Made by a program: the position numbers and the translations under genes. From Chaunax sp. Z400 (taxonomy: Eukaryota; Chordata; Actinopteri; Lophiiformes; Chaunacidae), in contig JBAGJB010000196.1 of NCBI GenBank assembly GCA_037577475.1, forward strand, positions 248,001-312,000: a stretch of DNA of 64,000 bases. The letters are read 5' to 3'. The notes beneath the pieces were generated by a model that saw only the letters and a list, made by a program, of their open reading frames with translations, ran no database searches and was not told where the DNA came from. Of this stretch, positions 22,630 to 35,392 are shown piece after piece; positions within the stretch are counted from its first letter, which is position 1; each line of letters opens with the position of its first letter.

Positions 22630-23231
22630 GAACGGAAGGTCGTAGAGACTCGGGGATAAGGTCTTTCAATGGTTTTATGGGGTCTCCAAGAACGCCAGCA
22701 GGTAAACCGAGTCCCTACGACTTACGGTTCCCGAGATATGACATGTATTTTTGGTGATTTTTGGAATGTTTGTATCTCGGGAACGGAAGGTCGTAGAGAC
22801 TCGGGGAGAAGTCTGGCGTGTTCAGGGACCACGAATTATGTCCGACGGATCAGGGTCCCGAGTCTCTACGACCTTCCGTTCCCGAGTTATACTCAAGTTT
22901 ATTTTCCCATTGAAGTGAATGGGGTTTGGTTCGCCTATAGTGAATGTGTGTATCTCGGAAACGGAAGGTCGTAGAGACTCGGGACCAACGTCCGTCTAGG
23001 GGTTTATGTAGTCTCTGAGAACACCAGTCTTTGTCCCGAGTCTGTGCGACCTTCCTTTCCCGAGATATGACATGTCCAGTAGGGGCGTATTTTGAATGTC
23101 TGTATCTCGGGAACGGAAGGTCGTAGAGACTAGCGGACAAGTGTGGGTTAGGGGTTAGGGTTAGGGTTAGGGTTAGGTTAGGTTAAGGGGATAAAAACTC
23201 AATCGGGGCCGTACCCGGGTTGGTAACTTTT
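22630..23231 (+). repeat. Block 18: A-B-C-T, 602 bp
   Basis: Monomer starts: 22630 A (GATAAGGTC), 22781 B, 22959 C (GTAGTCTC), 23111 T (121 bp). The layout and C variant match block 12. Confidence 0.9.
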
Positions 23232-25266
23232 GAACGGAAGGTCGTAGAGACTCGGGGATAAGCTCTTTCAATGGTTTTATGGGGTCTCCAAGAACGCCAG
23301 CAGGTAAACCGAGTCCCTACGACTTACGGTTCCCGAGATATGACATGTATTTTTGGTGATTTTTGGAATGTTTGTATCTCGGGAACGAAAGGTCGTAGAG
23401 ACTCGGGACCAACGTCCTTCTAGGGGTTTATGTGGTCTCTGAGAACACCAGTCTTTGTCCCGAGTCTGTGCGACCTTCCTTTCCCGAGATATGACATGTC
23501 CAGTAGGGGCGTATTTTGAATGTCTGTATCTCGGGAACGGAAGGTCGTAGAGACACGGGGAGAAGTCTGGCGTGTTCAGAGACCACGAATTATGTCCGAC
23601 GGATCAGGGTCCCGAGTCTCTACGACCTTCCGTTCCCGAGTTATACTCAAGTTTATTTTCCCATTGAAGTGAATGGGCTTTGGTTCGCCTATAGTGAATG
23701 TGTGTATCTCGGAAACGGAAGGTCGTAGAGACTCGGGACCAACGTCCGTCTAGGGGTTTATGTGGTCTCTGAGAACACCAGTCTTTGTCCCGAGTCTGTG
23801 CGACCTTCCTTTCCCGAGATATGACATGTCCAGTAGGGGCGTATTTTGAATGTCTGTATCTCGGGAACGGAAGGTCGTAGAGACTCGGGGATAAGCTCTT
23901 TCAATGGTTTTATGGAGTCTCCAAGAACGCCAGCAGGTAAACCGAGTCTCTACGACTTACGGTTCCCGAGATATGACATGTATTTTTGGTGATTTTTGGA
24001 ATGTTTGTATCTCGGGAACGGAAGGTCGTAGAGACTCGGGGAGAAGTCTGGCGTGTTCAGGGACCACGAATTATGTCCGACCGATCAGGGTCCCGAGTCT
24101 CTACGACCTTCCGTTCCCGAGTTATACTCAAGTTTATTTTCCCATTGAAGTGAATGGGGTTTGGTTCGCCTATAGTGAATGTGTGTATCTCTGAAACGGA
24201 AGGTCGTAGAGACTCGGGACCAACGTCCTTCTAGGGGTTTATGTGGTCTCTGAGAACACCAGTCTTTGTCCCGAGTCTGTGCGACCTTCCTTTCCCGAGA
24301 TATGACATGTCCAGTAGGGGCGTATTTTGAATGTCTGTATCTCGGGAACGGAAGGTCGTAGAGACACGGGGAGAAGTCTGGCGTGTTCAGAGACCACGAA
24401 TTATGTCCGACGGATCACGGTCCCGAGTGTCTACGACCTTCCGTTCCCGAGTTATACTCAAGTTTATTTTCCCATTGAAGTGAATGGGCTTTGGTTCGCC
24501 TATAGTGAATGTGTGTATCTCGGAAACGGAAGGTCGTAGAGACTCGGGACCAACGTCCGTCTAGGGGTTTATGTGGTCTCTGAGAACACCAGTCTTTGTC
24601 CCGAGTCTGTGCGACCTTCCTTTCCCGAGATATGACATGTCCAGTAGGGGCGTATTTTGAATGTCTGTATCTCGGGAACGGAAGGTCGTAGAGACTCGGG
24701 GATAAGCTCTTTCAATGGTTTTATGCAGTCTCCAAGAACGCCAGCAGGTAAACCGAGTCTCTACGACTTACATGTATTTTTGGTGATTTTTGGAATGTTT
24801 GTATCTCGGGAACGGAAGGTCGTAGAGACTCGGGGAGAAGTCTGGCGTGTTCAGGGACCACGAATTATGTCAGACGGATCAGGGTCCCGAGTCTCTACGA
24901 CCTTCCGTTCCCGAGTTATACTCAAGTTTATTTTCCCATTGAAGTGAATGGGGTTTGGTTCGCCTATAGTGAATGTGTGTATCTCGGAAACGGAAGGTCG
25001 TAGAGACCTGGGACCAACGTCCGTCTAGGGGTTTATGTGGTCTCTGAGAACACCAGTCTTTGTCCCGAGTCTGTGCGACCTTCCTTTCCCGAGATATGAC
25101 ATGTCCAGTAGGGGCGTATTTTGAATGTCTGTATCTCGGGAACGGAAGGTCGTAGAGACTAGCGGACAAGTGTGGGTTAGGGGTTAGGGTTAGGGTTAGG
25201 GTTAGGGTTAGGTTAGGTTAAGGGGATAAAAACTCAATCGGGGCCGTACCCGGGTTGGTAACTTTT
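23232..25266 (+). repeat. Block 19: duplicate of block 16, 2,035 bp
   Basis: Monomer starts: 23232 A, 23383 C, 23535 B, 23713 C, 23865 A, 24016 B, 24194 C, 24346 B, 24524 C, 24676 deleted A, 24810 B, 24988 C, 25140 T (127 bp). It shares the 17-bp deletion and the GATCACGG and GAGTGTCTACG marks with block 16, offset by 4,354 bp. Confidence 0.9.
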
Positions 25267-26502
25267 GAACGGAAGGTCGTAGAGACTCGGGGATAAGCTC
25301 TTTCAATGGTTTTATGGGGTCTCCAAGAACGCCAGCAGGTAAACCGAGGCCCTACGACTTACGGTTCCCGAGATATGACATGTCCAGTAGGGGCGTATTT
25401 TGAATGTCTGTATCTCGGGAACGGAAGGTCGTAGAGACTCGGGACCAACGTCCGTCTAGGGGTTTATGTGGTCTCTGAGAACACCAGTCTTTGTCCCGAG
25501 TCTGTGCGACCTTCCTTTCCCAAGATATGACATGTCCAGTAGGGGCGTATTTTGAATGTCTGTATCTCGGGAACGGAAGGTCGTAGAGACTCGGGGAGAA
25601 GTCTGGCGTGTTCAGAGACCACGAATTATGTCTGACGGATCAGGGTCCAGAGTCTCTACGACCTTCCGTTCCCGAGTTATACTCAAGTTTATTTTCCCAT
25701 TGAAGTGAATGGGCTTTGGTTCGCCTATAGTGAATGTGTGTATCTCGGAAACGGAAGGTCGTAGAGACTCGGGACCAACGTCCGTCTAGGGGTTTATGTG
25801 GTCTCTGAGAACACCAGTCTTTGTCCCGAGTCTGTGCGACCTTCCTTTCCCGAGATATGACATGTCCAGTAGGGGCGTATTTTGAATGTCTGTATCTCGG
25901 GATTGGAAGGTCGTAGAGACTCAGGGATAAGCTCTTTCAATGGTTTTATGGAGTCTCCAAGAACGCCAGCAGGTAAACCGAGTCTCTACGACTTACGGTT
26001 CCCGAGATATGACATGTATTTTTGGTGATTTTTGGAATGTTTGTATCTCGGGAACGGAAGGTCGTAGAGACTCGGGGAGAAGTCTGGCGTGTTCAGGGAC
26101 CACGAATTATGTCCGACGGATCAGGGTCCCGAGTCTCTACGACCTTCCGTTCCCGAGTTATACTCAAGTTTATTTTCCCATTGAAGTGAATGGGGTTTGG
26201 TTCGCCTATAGTGAATGTGTGTATCTCGGAAACGGAAGGTCGTAGAGACTCGGGACCAACGTCCGTCTAGGGGTTTATGTGGTCTCTGAGAACACCAGTC
26301 TTTGTCCCGAGTCTGTGCGACCTTCCTTTCCCGAGATATGACATGTCCAGTAGGGGCGTATTTTGAATGTCTGTATCTCGGGAACGGAAGGTCGTACAGA
26401 CTAGCGGACAAGTGTGGGTTAGGGGTTAGGGTTAGGGTTAGGGTTAGGTTAGGTTAAGGGGATAAAAACTCAATCGGGGCCGTACCCGGGTTGGTAACTT
26501 TT
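25267..26502 (+). repeat. Block 20: E-C-B-C-A-B-C-T, 1,236 bp
   Basis: Monomer starts: 25267 E, 25419 C, 25571 B (ATGTCTGACGG), 25749 C, 25901 A (GGGATTGGAAGG), 26052 B, 26230 C, 26382 T (121 bp). It matches block 17 minus one 481-bp A-B-C cycle. Confidence 0.9.
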
Positions 26503-27889
26503 GAACGGAAGGTCGTAGAGACTCGGGGATAAGGTCTTTCAATGGTTTTATGGGGTCTCCAAGAACGCCAGCAGGTAAACCGAGTCCCTACGACTTACGG
26601 TTCCCGAGATATGACATGTATTTTTGGTGATTTTTGGAATGTTTGTATCTCGGGAACGGAAGGTCGTAGAGACTCGGGGAGAAGTCTGGCGTGTTCAGGG
26701 ACCACGAATTATGTCCGACGGATCAGGGTCCCGAGTCTCTACGACCTTCCGTTCCCGAGATATGACATGTCCAGTAGGGGCGTATTTTGAATGTCTGTAT
26801 CTCGGGAACAGAAGGTCGTAGAGACTCGGGACCAACGTCCGTCTAGGGGTTTATGTGGTCTCTGAGAACACCAGTCTTTGTCCCGAGTCTGTGCGACCTT
26901 CCTTTCCCAAGATATGACATGTCCAGTAGGGGCGTATTTTGAATGTCTGTATCTCGGGAACGGAAGGTCGTAGAGACTCGGGGAGAAGTCTGGCGTGCTC
27001 AGAGACCACGAATTATGTCCGACGGATCAGGGTCCAGAGTCTCTACGACCTTCCGTTCCCGAGTTATACTCAAGTTTATTTTCCCATTGAAGTGAATGGG
27101 CTTTGGTTCGCCTATAGTGAATGTGTGTATCTCGGAAACGGAAGGTCGTAGAGACTCGGGACCAACGTCCGTCTAGGGGTTTATGTGGTCTCTGAGAACA
27201 CCAGTCTTCGTCCCGAGTCTGTGCGACCTTCCTTTCCCGAGATATGACATGTCCAGTAGGGGCGTATTTTGAATGTCTGTATCTCGGGAACGGAAGGTCG
27301 TAGAGACTCGGGGATAAGCTCTTTCAATGGTTTTATGGAGTCTCCAAGAACGCCAGCAGGTAAACCGAGTCTCTACGACTTACGGTTCCCGAGATATGAC
27401 ATGTATTTTTGGTGATTTTTGGAATGTTTGTATCTCGGGAACGGAAGGTCGTAGAGACTCGGGGAGAAGTCTGGCGTGTTCAGGGACCACGAATTATGTC
27501 CGACGGATCAGGGTCCCGAGTCTCTACGACCTTCCGTTCCCGAGTTATACTCAAGTTTATTTTCCCATTGAAGTGAATGGGGTTTGGTTCGCCTATAGTG
27601 AATGTGTGTATCTCGGAAACGGAAGGTCGTAGAGACTCGGGACCAACGTCCGTCTAGGGGTTTATGTGGTCTCTGAGAACACCAGTCTTTGTCCCGAGTC
27701 TGTGCGACCTTCCTTTCCCGAGATATGACATGTCCAGTAGGGGCGTATTTTGAATGTCTGTATCTCGGGAACGGAAGGTCGTAGAGACTAGCGGACAAGT
27801 GTGGGTTAGGGGTTAGGGTTAGGGTTAGGGTTAGGTTAGGTTAAGGGGATAAAAACTCAATCGGGGCCGTACCCGGGTTGGTAACTTTT
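26503..27889 (+). repeat. Block 21: A-D-C-B-C-A-B-C-T, 1,387 bp
   Basis: Monomer starts: 26503 A, 26654 D, 26806 C, 26958 B (GCGTGCTCAG), 27136 C (CAGTCTTCGTCC), 27288 A, 27439 B, 27617 C, 27769 T (121 bp). It has the same layout as blocks 8 and 9. Confidence 0.9.
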
Positions 27890-29135
27890 GAACGGAAGGT
27901 CGTAGAGACTCGGGGATAAGCTCTTTCAATGGTTTTATGGGGTCTCCAAGAACGCCAGCAGGTAAACCGAGTCCCTACGACTTACGGTTCCCGAGTTATG
28001 ACATGTATTTTTGGTGATTTTTGGAATGTTTGTATCTCGGGAACGAAAGGTCGTAGAGACTCGGGACCAACGTCCTTCTAGGGGTTTATGTGGTCTCTGA
28101 GAACACCAGTCTTTGTCCCGAGTCTGTGCGACCTTCCTTTCCCGAGATATGACATGTCCAGTAGGGGCGTATTTTGAATGTCTGTATCTCGGGAACGGAA
28201 GGTCGTAGAGACACGGGGAGAAGTCTGGCGTGTTCAGAGACCACGAATTATGTCCGACGGATCAGGGTCCCGAGTCTCTACGACCTTCCGTTCCCGAGTT
28301 ATACTCAAGTTTATTTTCCCATTGAAGTGAATGGGCTTTGGTTCGCCTATAGTGAATGTGTGTATCTCGGAAACGGAAGGTCGTAGAGACTCGGGACCAA
28401 CGTCCGTCTAGGGGTTTATGTGGTCTCTGAGAACACCAGTCTTTGTCCCGAGTCTGTGCGACCTTCCTTTCCCGAGATATGACATGTCCAGTAGGGGCGT
28501 ATTTTGAATGTCTGTATCTCGGGAACGGAAGGTCGTAGAGACTCGGGGATAAGCTCTTTCAATGGTTTTATGCAGTCTCCAAGAACGCCAGCAGGTAAAC
28601 CGAGTCTCTACGACTTACGGTTCCCGAGATATGACATGTATTTTTGGTGATTTTTGGAATGTTTGTATCTCGGGAACGGAAGGTCGTAGAGACTCGGGGA
28701 GAAGTCTGGCGTGTTCAGGGACCACGAATTAGGTCAGACGGATCAGGGTCCCGAGTCTCTACGACCTTCCGTTCCCGAGTTATACTCAAGTTTATTTTCC
28801 CATTGAAGTGAATGGGGTTTGGTTCGCCTATAGTGAATGTGTGTATCTCGGAAACGGAAGGTCGTAGAGACCTGGGACCAACGTCCGTCTAGGGGTTTAT
28901 GTGGTCTCTGAGAACACCAGTCTTTGTCCCGAGTCTGTGCGACCTTCCTTTCCCGAGATATGACATGTCCAGTAGGGGCGTATTTTGAATGTCTGTATCT
29001 CGGGAACGGAAGGTCGTAGAGACTAGCGGACAAGTGTGGGTTAGGGGTTAGGGTTAGGGTTAGGGTTAGGGTTAGGTTAGGTTAGGTTAAGGGGATAAAA
29101 ACTCAATCGGGGCCGTACCCGGGTTGGTAACTTTT
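27890..29135 (+). repeat. Block 22: A-C-B-C-A-B-C-T, 1,246 bp
   Basis: Monomer starts: 27890 A, 28041 C, 28193 B, 28371 C, 28523 A (ATGCAGTCTCC), 28674 B, 28852 C (GAGACCTGGG), 29004 T. This T is the longest in the window at 132 bp, with an extra TTAGG pentamer. Confidence 0.9.
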
Positions 29136-30371
29136 GAACGGAAGGTCGTAGAGACTCGGGGATAAGCTCTTTCAATGGTTTTATGGGGTCTCCAAGAACG
29201 CCAGCAGGTAAACCGAGGCCCTACGACTTACGGTTCCCGAGATATGACATGTCCAGTAGGGGCGTATTTTGAATGTCTGTATCTCGGGAACGGAAGGTCG
29301 TAGAGACTCGGGACCAACGTCCGTCTAGGGGTTTATGTGGTCTCTGAGAACACCAGTCTTTGTCCCGAGTCTGTGCGACCTTCCTTTCCCAAGATATGAC
29401 ATGTCCAGTAGGGGCGTATTTTGAATGTCTGTATCTCGGGAACGGAAGGTCGTAGAGACTCGGGGAGAAGTCTGGCGTGTTCAGAGACCACGAATTATGT
29501 CCGACGGATCAGGGTCCAGAGTCTCTACGACCTTCCGTTCCCGAGTTATACTCAAGTTTATTTTCCCATTGAAGTGAATGGGCTTTGGTTCGCCTATAGT
29601 GAATGTGTGTATCTCGGAAACGGAAGGTCGTAGAGACTCGGGACCAACGTCCGTCTAGGGGTTTATGTGGTCTCTGAGAACACCAGTCTTTGTCCCGAGT
29701 CTGTGCGACCTTCCTTTCCCGAGATATGACATGTCCAGTAGGGGCGTATTTTGAATGTCTGTATCTCGGGAATGGAAGGTCGTAGAGACTCAGGGATAAG
29801 CTCTTTCAATGGTTTTATGGAGTCTCCAAGAACGCCAGCAGGTAAACCGAGTCTCTACGACTTACGGTTCCCGAGATATGACATGTATTTTTGGTGATTT
29901 TTGGAATGTTTGTATCTCGGGAACGGAAGGTCGTAGAGACTCGGGGAGAAGTCTGGCGTGTTCAGGGACCACGAATTATGTCCGACGGATCAGGGTCCCG
30001 AGTCTCTACGACCTTCCGTTCCCGAGTTATACTCAAGTTTATTTTCCCATTGAAGTGAATGGGGTTTGGTTCGCCTATAGTGAATGTGTGTATCTCGGAA
30101 ACGGAAGGTCGTAGAGACTCGGGACCAACGTCCGTCTAGGGGTTTATGTGGTCTCTGAGAACACCAGTCTTTGTCCCGAGTCTGTGCGACCTTCCTTTCC
30201 CGAGATATGACATGTCCAGTAGGGGCGTATTTTGAATGTCTGTATCTCGGGAACGGAAGGTCGTACAGACTAGCGGACAAGTGTGGGTTAGGGGTTAGGG
30301 TTAGGGTTAGGGTTAGGTTAGGTTAAGGGGATAAAAACTCAATCGGGGCCGTACCCGGGTTGGTAACTTTT
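29136..30371 (+). repeat. Block 23: E-C-B-C-A-B-C-T, 1,236 bp
   Basis: Monomer starts: 29136 E, 29288 C, 29440 B, 29618 C, 29770 A (GGGAATGGAAGG), 29921 B, 30099 C, 30251 T (121 bp). Confidence 0.9.
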
Positions 30372-30947
30372 GAACGGAAGGTCGTAGAGACTCGGGGATA
30401 AGGTCTTTCAATGGTTTTATGGGGTCTCCAAGAACGCCAGCAGGTAAACCGAGTCCCTACGACTTACGGTTCCCGAGATATGACATGTATTTTTGGTGAT
30501 TTTTGGAATGTTTGTATCTCGGGAACGGAAGGTCGTAGAGACTCGGGGAGAAGTCTGGCGTGTTCAGGGACCACGAATTATGTCCGACGGATCAGGGTCC
30601 CGAGTCTCTACGACCTTCCGTTCCCGAGATATGACATGTCCAGTAGGGGCGTATTTTGAATGTCTGTATCTCGGGAACGGAAGGTCGTAGAGACTCGGGA
30701 CCAACGTCCGTCTAGGGGTTTATGTGGTCTCTGAGAACACCAGTCTTTGTCCCGAGTCTGTGCGACCTTCCTTTCCCGAGATATGACATGTCCAGTAGGG
30801 GCGTATTTTGAATGTCTGTATCTCGGGAACGGAAGGTCGTACAGACTAGCGGACAAGTGTGGGTTAGGGGTTAGGGTTAGGGTTAGGGTTAGGTTAGGTT
30901 AAGGGGATAAAAACTCAATCGGGGCCGTACCCGGGTTGGTAACTTTT
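30372..30947 (+). repeat. Block 24: A-D-C-T, 576 bp
   Basis: Monomer starts: 30372 A, 30523 D, 30675 C, 30827 T (121 bp). It is one of two 576-bp blocks, and the other lies 2,748 bp downstream. Confidence 0.9.
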
Positions 30948-33119
30948 GAACGGAAGGTCGTAGAGACTCGGGGATAAGGTCTTTCAATGGTTTTATGGGG
31001 TCTCCAAGAACGCCAGCAGGTAAACCGAGTCCCTACGACTTACGGTTCCCGAGATATGACATGTATTTTTGGTGATTTTTGGAATGTTTGTATCTCGGGA
31101 ACGGAAGGTCGTAGAGACTCGGGGAGAAGTCTGGCGTGTTCAGGGACCACGAATTATGTCCGACGGATCAGGGTCCCGAGTCTCTACGACCTTCCGTTCC
31201 CGAGATATGACATGTCCAGTAGGGGCGTATTTTGAATGTCTGTATCTCGGGAACGGAAGGTCGTAGAGACTCGGGACCAACGTCCGTCTAGGGGTTTATG
31301 TGGTCTCTGAGAACACCAGTCTTTGTCCCGAGTCTGTGCGACCTTCCTTTCCCAAGATATGACATGTCCAGTAGGGGCGTATTTTGAATGTCTGTATCTC
31401 GGGAACGGAAGGTCGTAGAGACTCGGGGAGAAGTCTGGCGTGTTCAGAGACCACGAATTATGTCCGACGGATCAGGGTCCAGAGTCTCTACGACCTTCCG
31501 TTCCCGAGTTATACTCAAGTTTATTTTCCCATTGAAGTGAATGGGCTTTGGTTCGCCTATAGTGAATGTGTGTATCTCGGAAACGGAAGGTCGTAGAGAC
31601 TCGGGACCAACGTCCGTCTAGGGGTTTATGTGGTCTCTGAGAACACCAGTCTTTGTCCCGAGTCTGTGCGACCTTCCTTTCCCGAGATATGACATGTCCA
31701 GTAGGGGCGTATTTTGAATGTCTGTATCTCGGGAACGGAAGGTCGTAGAGACTTGGGGATAAGCTCTTTCAATGGTTTTATGGAGTCTCCAAGAACGCCA
31801 GCAGGTAAACCGAGTCTCTACGACTTACGGTTCCCGAGATATGACATGTATTTTTGGTGATTTTTGGAATGTTTGTATCTCGGGAACGGAAGGTCGTAGA
31901 GACTCGGGGAGAAGTCTGGCGTGTTCAGGGACCACGAATTATGTCCGACGGATCAGGGTCCCGAGTCTCTACGACCTTCCGTTCCCGAGATATGACATGT
32001 CCAGTAGGGGCGTATTTTGAATGTCTGTATCTCGGGAACGGAAGGTCGTAGAGACTCGGGACCAACGTCCGTCTAGGGGTTTATGTGGTCTCTGAGAACA
32101 CCAGTCTTTGTCCCGAGTCTGTGCGACCTTCCTTTCCCAAGATATGACATGTCCAGTAGGGGCGTATTTTGAATGTCTGTATCTCGGGAACGGAAGGTCG
32201 TAGAGACTCGGGGAGAAGTCTGGCGTGTTCAGAGACCACGAATTATGTCCGACGGATCAGGGTCCAGAGTCTCTACGACCTTCCGTTCCCGAGTTATACT
32301 CAAGTTTATTTTCCCATTGAAGTGAATGGGCTTTGGTTCGCCTATAGTGAATGTGTGTATCTCGGAAACGGAAGGTCGTAGAGACTCGGGACCAACGTCC
32401 GTCTAGGGGTTTATGTGGTCTCTGAGAACACCAGTCTTTGTCCCGAGTCTGTGCGACCTTCCTTTCCCGAGATATGACATGTCCAGTAGGGGCGTATTTT
32501 GAATGTCTGTATCTCGGGAATGGAAGGTCGTAGAGACTCAGGGATAAGCTCTTTCAATGGTTTTATGGAGTCTCCAAGAACGCCAGCAGGTAAACCGAGT
32601 CTCTACGACTTACGGTTCCCGAGATATGACATGTATTTTTGGTGATTTTTGGAATGTTTGTATCTCGGGAACGGAAGGTCGTAGAGACTCGGGGAGAAGT
32701 CTGGCGTGTTCAGGGACCACGAATTATGTCCGACGGATCAGGGTCCCGAGTCTCTACGACCTTCCGTTCCCGAGTTATACTCAAGTTTATTTTCCCATTG
32801 AAGTGAATGGGGTTTGGTTCGCCTATAGTGAATGTGTGTATCTCGGAAACGGAAGGTCGTAGAGACTCGGGACCAACGTCCGTCTAGGGGTTTATGTGGT
32901 CTCTGAGAACACCAGTCTTTGTCCCGAGTCTGTGCGACCTTCCTTTCCCGAGATATGACATGTCCAGTAGGGGCGTATTTTGAATGTCTGTATCTCGGGA
33001 ACGGAAGGTCGTACAGACTAGCGGACAAGTGTGGGTTAGGGGTTAGGGTTAGGGTTAGGGTTAGGTTAGGTTAAGGGGATAAAAACTCAATCGGGGCCGT
33101 ACCCGGGTTGGTAACTTTT
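30948..33119 (+). repeat. Block 25: A-D-C-B-C-A-D-C-B-C-A-B-C-T, 2,172 bp
   Basis: Monomer starts: 30948 A, 31099 D, 31251 C, 31403 B, 31581 C, 31733 A (GAGACTTGGGG), 31884 D, 32036 C, 32188 B, 32366 C, 32518 A, 32669 B, 32847 C, 32999 T (121 bp). Confidence 0.9.
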
Positions 33120-33695
33120 GAACGGAAGGTCGTAGAGACTCGGGGATAAGGTCTTTCAATGGTTTTATGGGGTCTCCAAGAACGCCAGCAGGTAAACCGA
33201 GTCCCTACGACTTACGGTTCCCGAGATATGACATGTATTTTTGGTGATTTTTGGAATGTTTGTATCTCGGGAACGGAAGGTCGTAGAGACTCGGGGAGAA
33301 GTCTGGCGTGTTCAGGGACCACGAATTATGTCCGACGGATCAGGGTCCCGAGTCTCTACGACCTTCCGTTCCCGAGATATGACATGTCCAGTAGGGGCGT
33401 ATTTTGAATGTCTGTATCTCGGGAACGGAAGGTCGTAGAGACTCGGGACCAACGTCCGTCTAGGGGTTTATGTGGTCTCTGAGAACACCAGTCTTTGTCC
33501 CGAGTCTGTGCGACCTTCCTTTCCCGAGATATGACATGTCCAGTAGGGGCGTATTTTGAATGTCTGTATCTCGGGAACGGAAGGTCGTACAGACTAGCGG
33601 ACAAGTGTGGGTTAGGGGTTAGGGTTAGGGTTAGGGTTAGGTTAGGTTAAGGGGATAAAAACTCAATCGGGGCCGTACCCGGGTTGGTAACTTTT
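33120..33695 (+). repeat. Block 26: A-D-C-T, 576 bp
   Basis: Monomer starts: 33120 A, 33271 D, 33423 C, 33575 T (121 bp). It duplicates block 24. Confidence 0.9.
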
Positions 33696-35392
33696 GAACG
33701 GAAGGTCGTAGAGACTCGGGGATAAGGTCTTTCAATGGTTTTATGGGGTCTCCAAGAACGCCAGCAGGTAAACCGAGTCCCTACGACTTACGGTTCCCGA
33801 GATATGACATGTATTTTTGGTGATTTTTGGAATGTTTGTATCTCGGGAACGGAAGGTCGTAGAGACTCGGGGAGAAGTCTGGCGTGTTCAGGGACCACGA
33901 ATTATGTCCGACGGATCAGGGTCCCGAGTCTCTACGACCTTCCGTTCCCGAGATATGACATGTCCAGTAGGGGCGTATTTTGAATGTCTGTATCTCGGGA
34001 ACGGAAGGTCGTAGAGACTCGGGACCAACGTCCGTCTAGGGGTTTATGTGGTCTCTGAGAACACCAGTCTTTGTCCCGAGTCTGTGCGACCTTCCTTTCC
34101 CAAGATATGACATGTCCAGTAGGGGCGTATTTTGAATGTCTGTATCTCGGGAACGGAAGGTCGTAGAGACTCGGGGAGAAGTCTGGCGTGTTCAGAGACC
34201 ACGAATTATGTCCGACGGATCAGGGTCCAGAGTCTCTACGACCTTCCGTTCCCGAGTTATACTCAAGTTTATTTTCCCATTGAAGTGAATGGGCTTTGGT
34301 TCGCCTATAGTGAATGTGTGTATCTCGGAAACGGAAGGTCGTAGAGACTCGGGACCAACGTCCGTCTAGGGGTTTATGTGGTCTCTGAGAACACCAGTCT
34401 TTGTCCCGAGTCTGTGCGACCTTCCTTTCCCGAGATATGACATGTCCAGTAGGGGCGTATTTTGAATGTCTGTATCTCGGGAACGGAAGGTCGTAGAGAC
34501 TCGGGGATAAGCTCTTTCAATGGTTTTATGGAGTCTCCAAGAACGCCAGCAGGTAAACCGAGTCTCTACGACTTACGGTTCCCGAGATATGACATGTATT
34601 TTTGGTGATTTTTGGAATGTTTGTATCTCGGGAACGGAAGGTCGTAGAGACTCGGGGAGAAGTCTGGCGTGTTCAGGGACCACGAATTATGTCCGACGGA
34701 TCAGGGTCCCGAGTCTCTACGACCTTCCGTTCCCGAGATATGACATGTCCAGTAGGGGCGTATTTTGAATGTCTGTATCTCGGGAACGGAAGGTCGTAGA
34801 GACTCGGGACCAACGTCCGTCTAGGGGTTTATGTGGTCTCTGAGAACACCAGTCTTTGTCCCGAGTCTGTGCGACCTTCCTTTCCCAAGATATGACATGT
34901 CCAGTAGGGGCGTATTTTGAATGTCTGTATCTCGGGAACGGAAGGTCGTAGAGACTCGGGGAGAAGTCTGGCGTGTTCAGAGACCACGAATTATGTCCGA
35001 CGGATCAGGGTCCAGAGTCTCTACGACCTTCCGTTCCCGAGTTATACTCAAGTTTATTTTCCCATTGAAGTGAATGGGCTTTGGTTCGCCTATAGTGAAT
35101 GTGTGTATCTCGGAAACGGAAGGTGGTAGAGACTCGGGACCAACGTCCGTCTAGGGGTTTATGTGGTCTCTGAGAACACCAGTCTTTGTCCCGAGTCTGT
35201 GCGACCTTCCTTTCCCGAGATATGACATGTCCAGTAGGGGCGTATTTTGAATGTCTGTATCTCGGGAACGGAAGGTCGTAGAGACTAGCGGACAAGTGTG
35301 GGTTAGGGGTTAGGGTTAGGGTTAGGGTTAGGGTTAGGTTAGGTTAAGGGGATAAAAACTCAATCGGGGCCGTACCCGGGTTGGTAACTTTT
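33696..35392 (+). repeat. Block 27: A-D-C-B-C-A-D-C-B-C-T, 1,697 bp
   Basis: Monomer starts: 33696 A, 33847 D, 33999 C, 34151 B, 34329 C, 34481 A, 34632 D, 34784 C, 34936 B, 35114 C (AAGGTGGTAG variant), 35266 T (127 bp). It matches block 25 up to its last three-monomer cycle. Confidence 0.9.

Larger units (their letters stand above)
18878..26502 (+). repeat. 4,354-bp segmental duplication inside the array
   Basis: Copy 1 is 18,878-23,231. Copy 2 begins at 23,232 and can be followed to about 26,380. Shared rare marks are the 17-bp deleted A (20,322 and 24,676), GATCACGG with GAGTGTCTACG in B, ATGTCTGACGG, and GGGATTGGAAGG (21,547 and 25,901). Copy 2 then goes directly to T, while copy 1 has one more A-B-C cycle. 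Confidence 0.85.
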
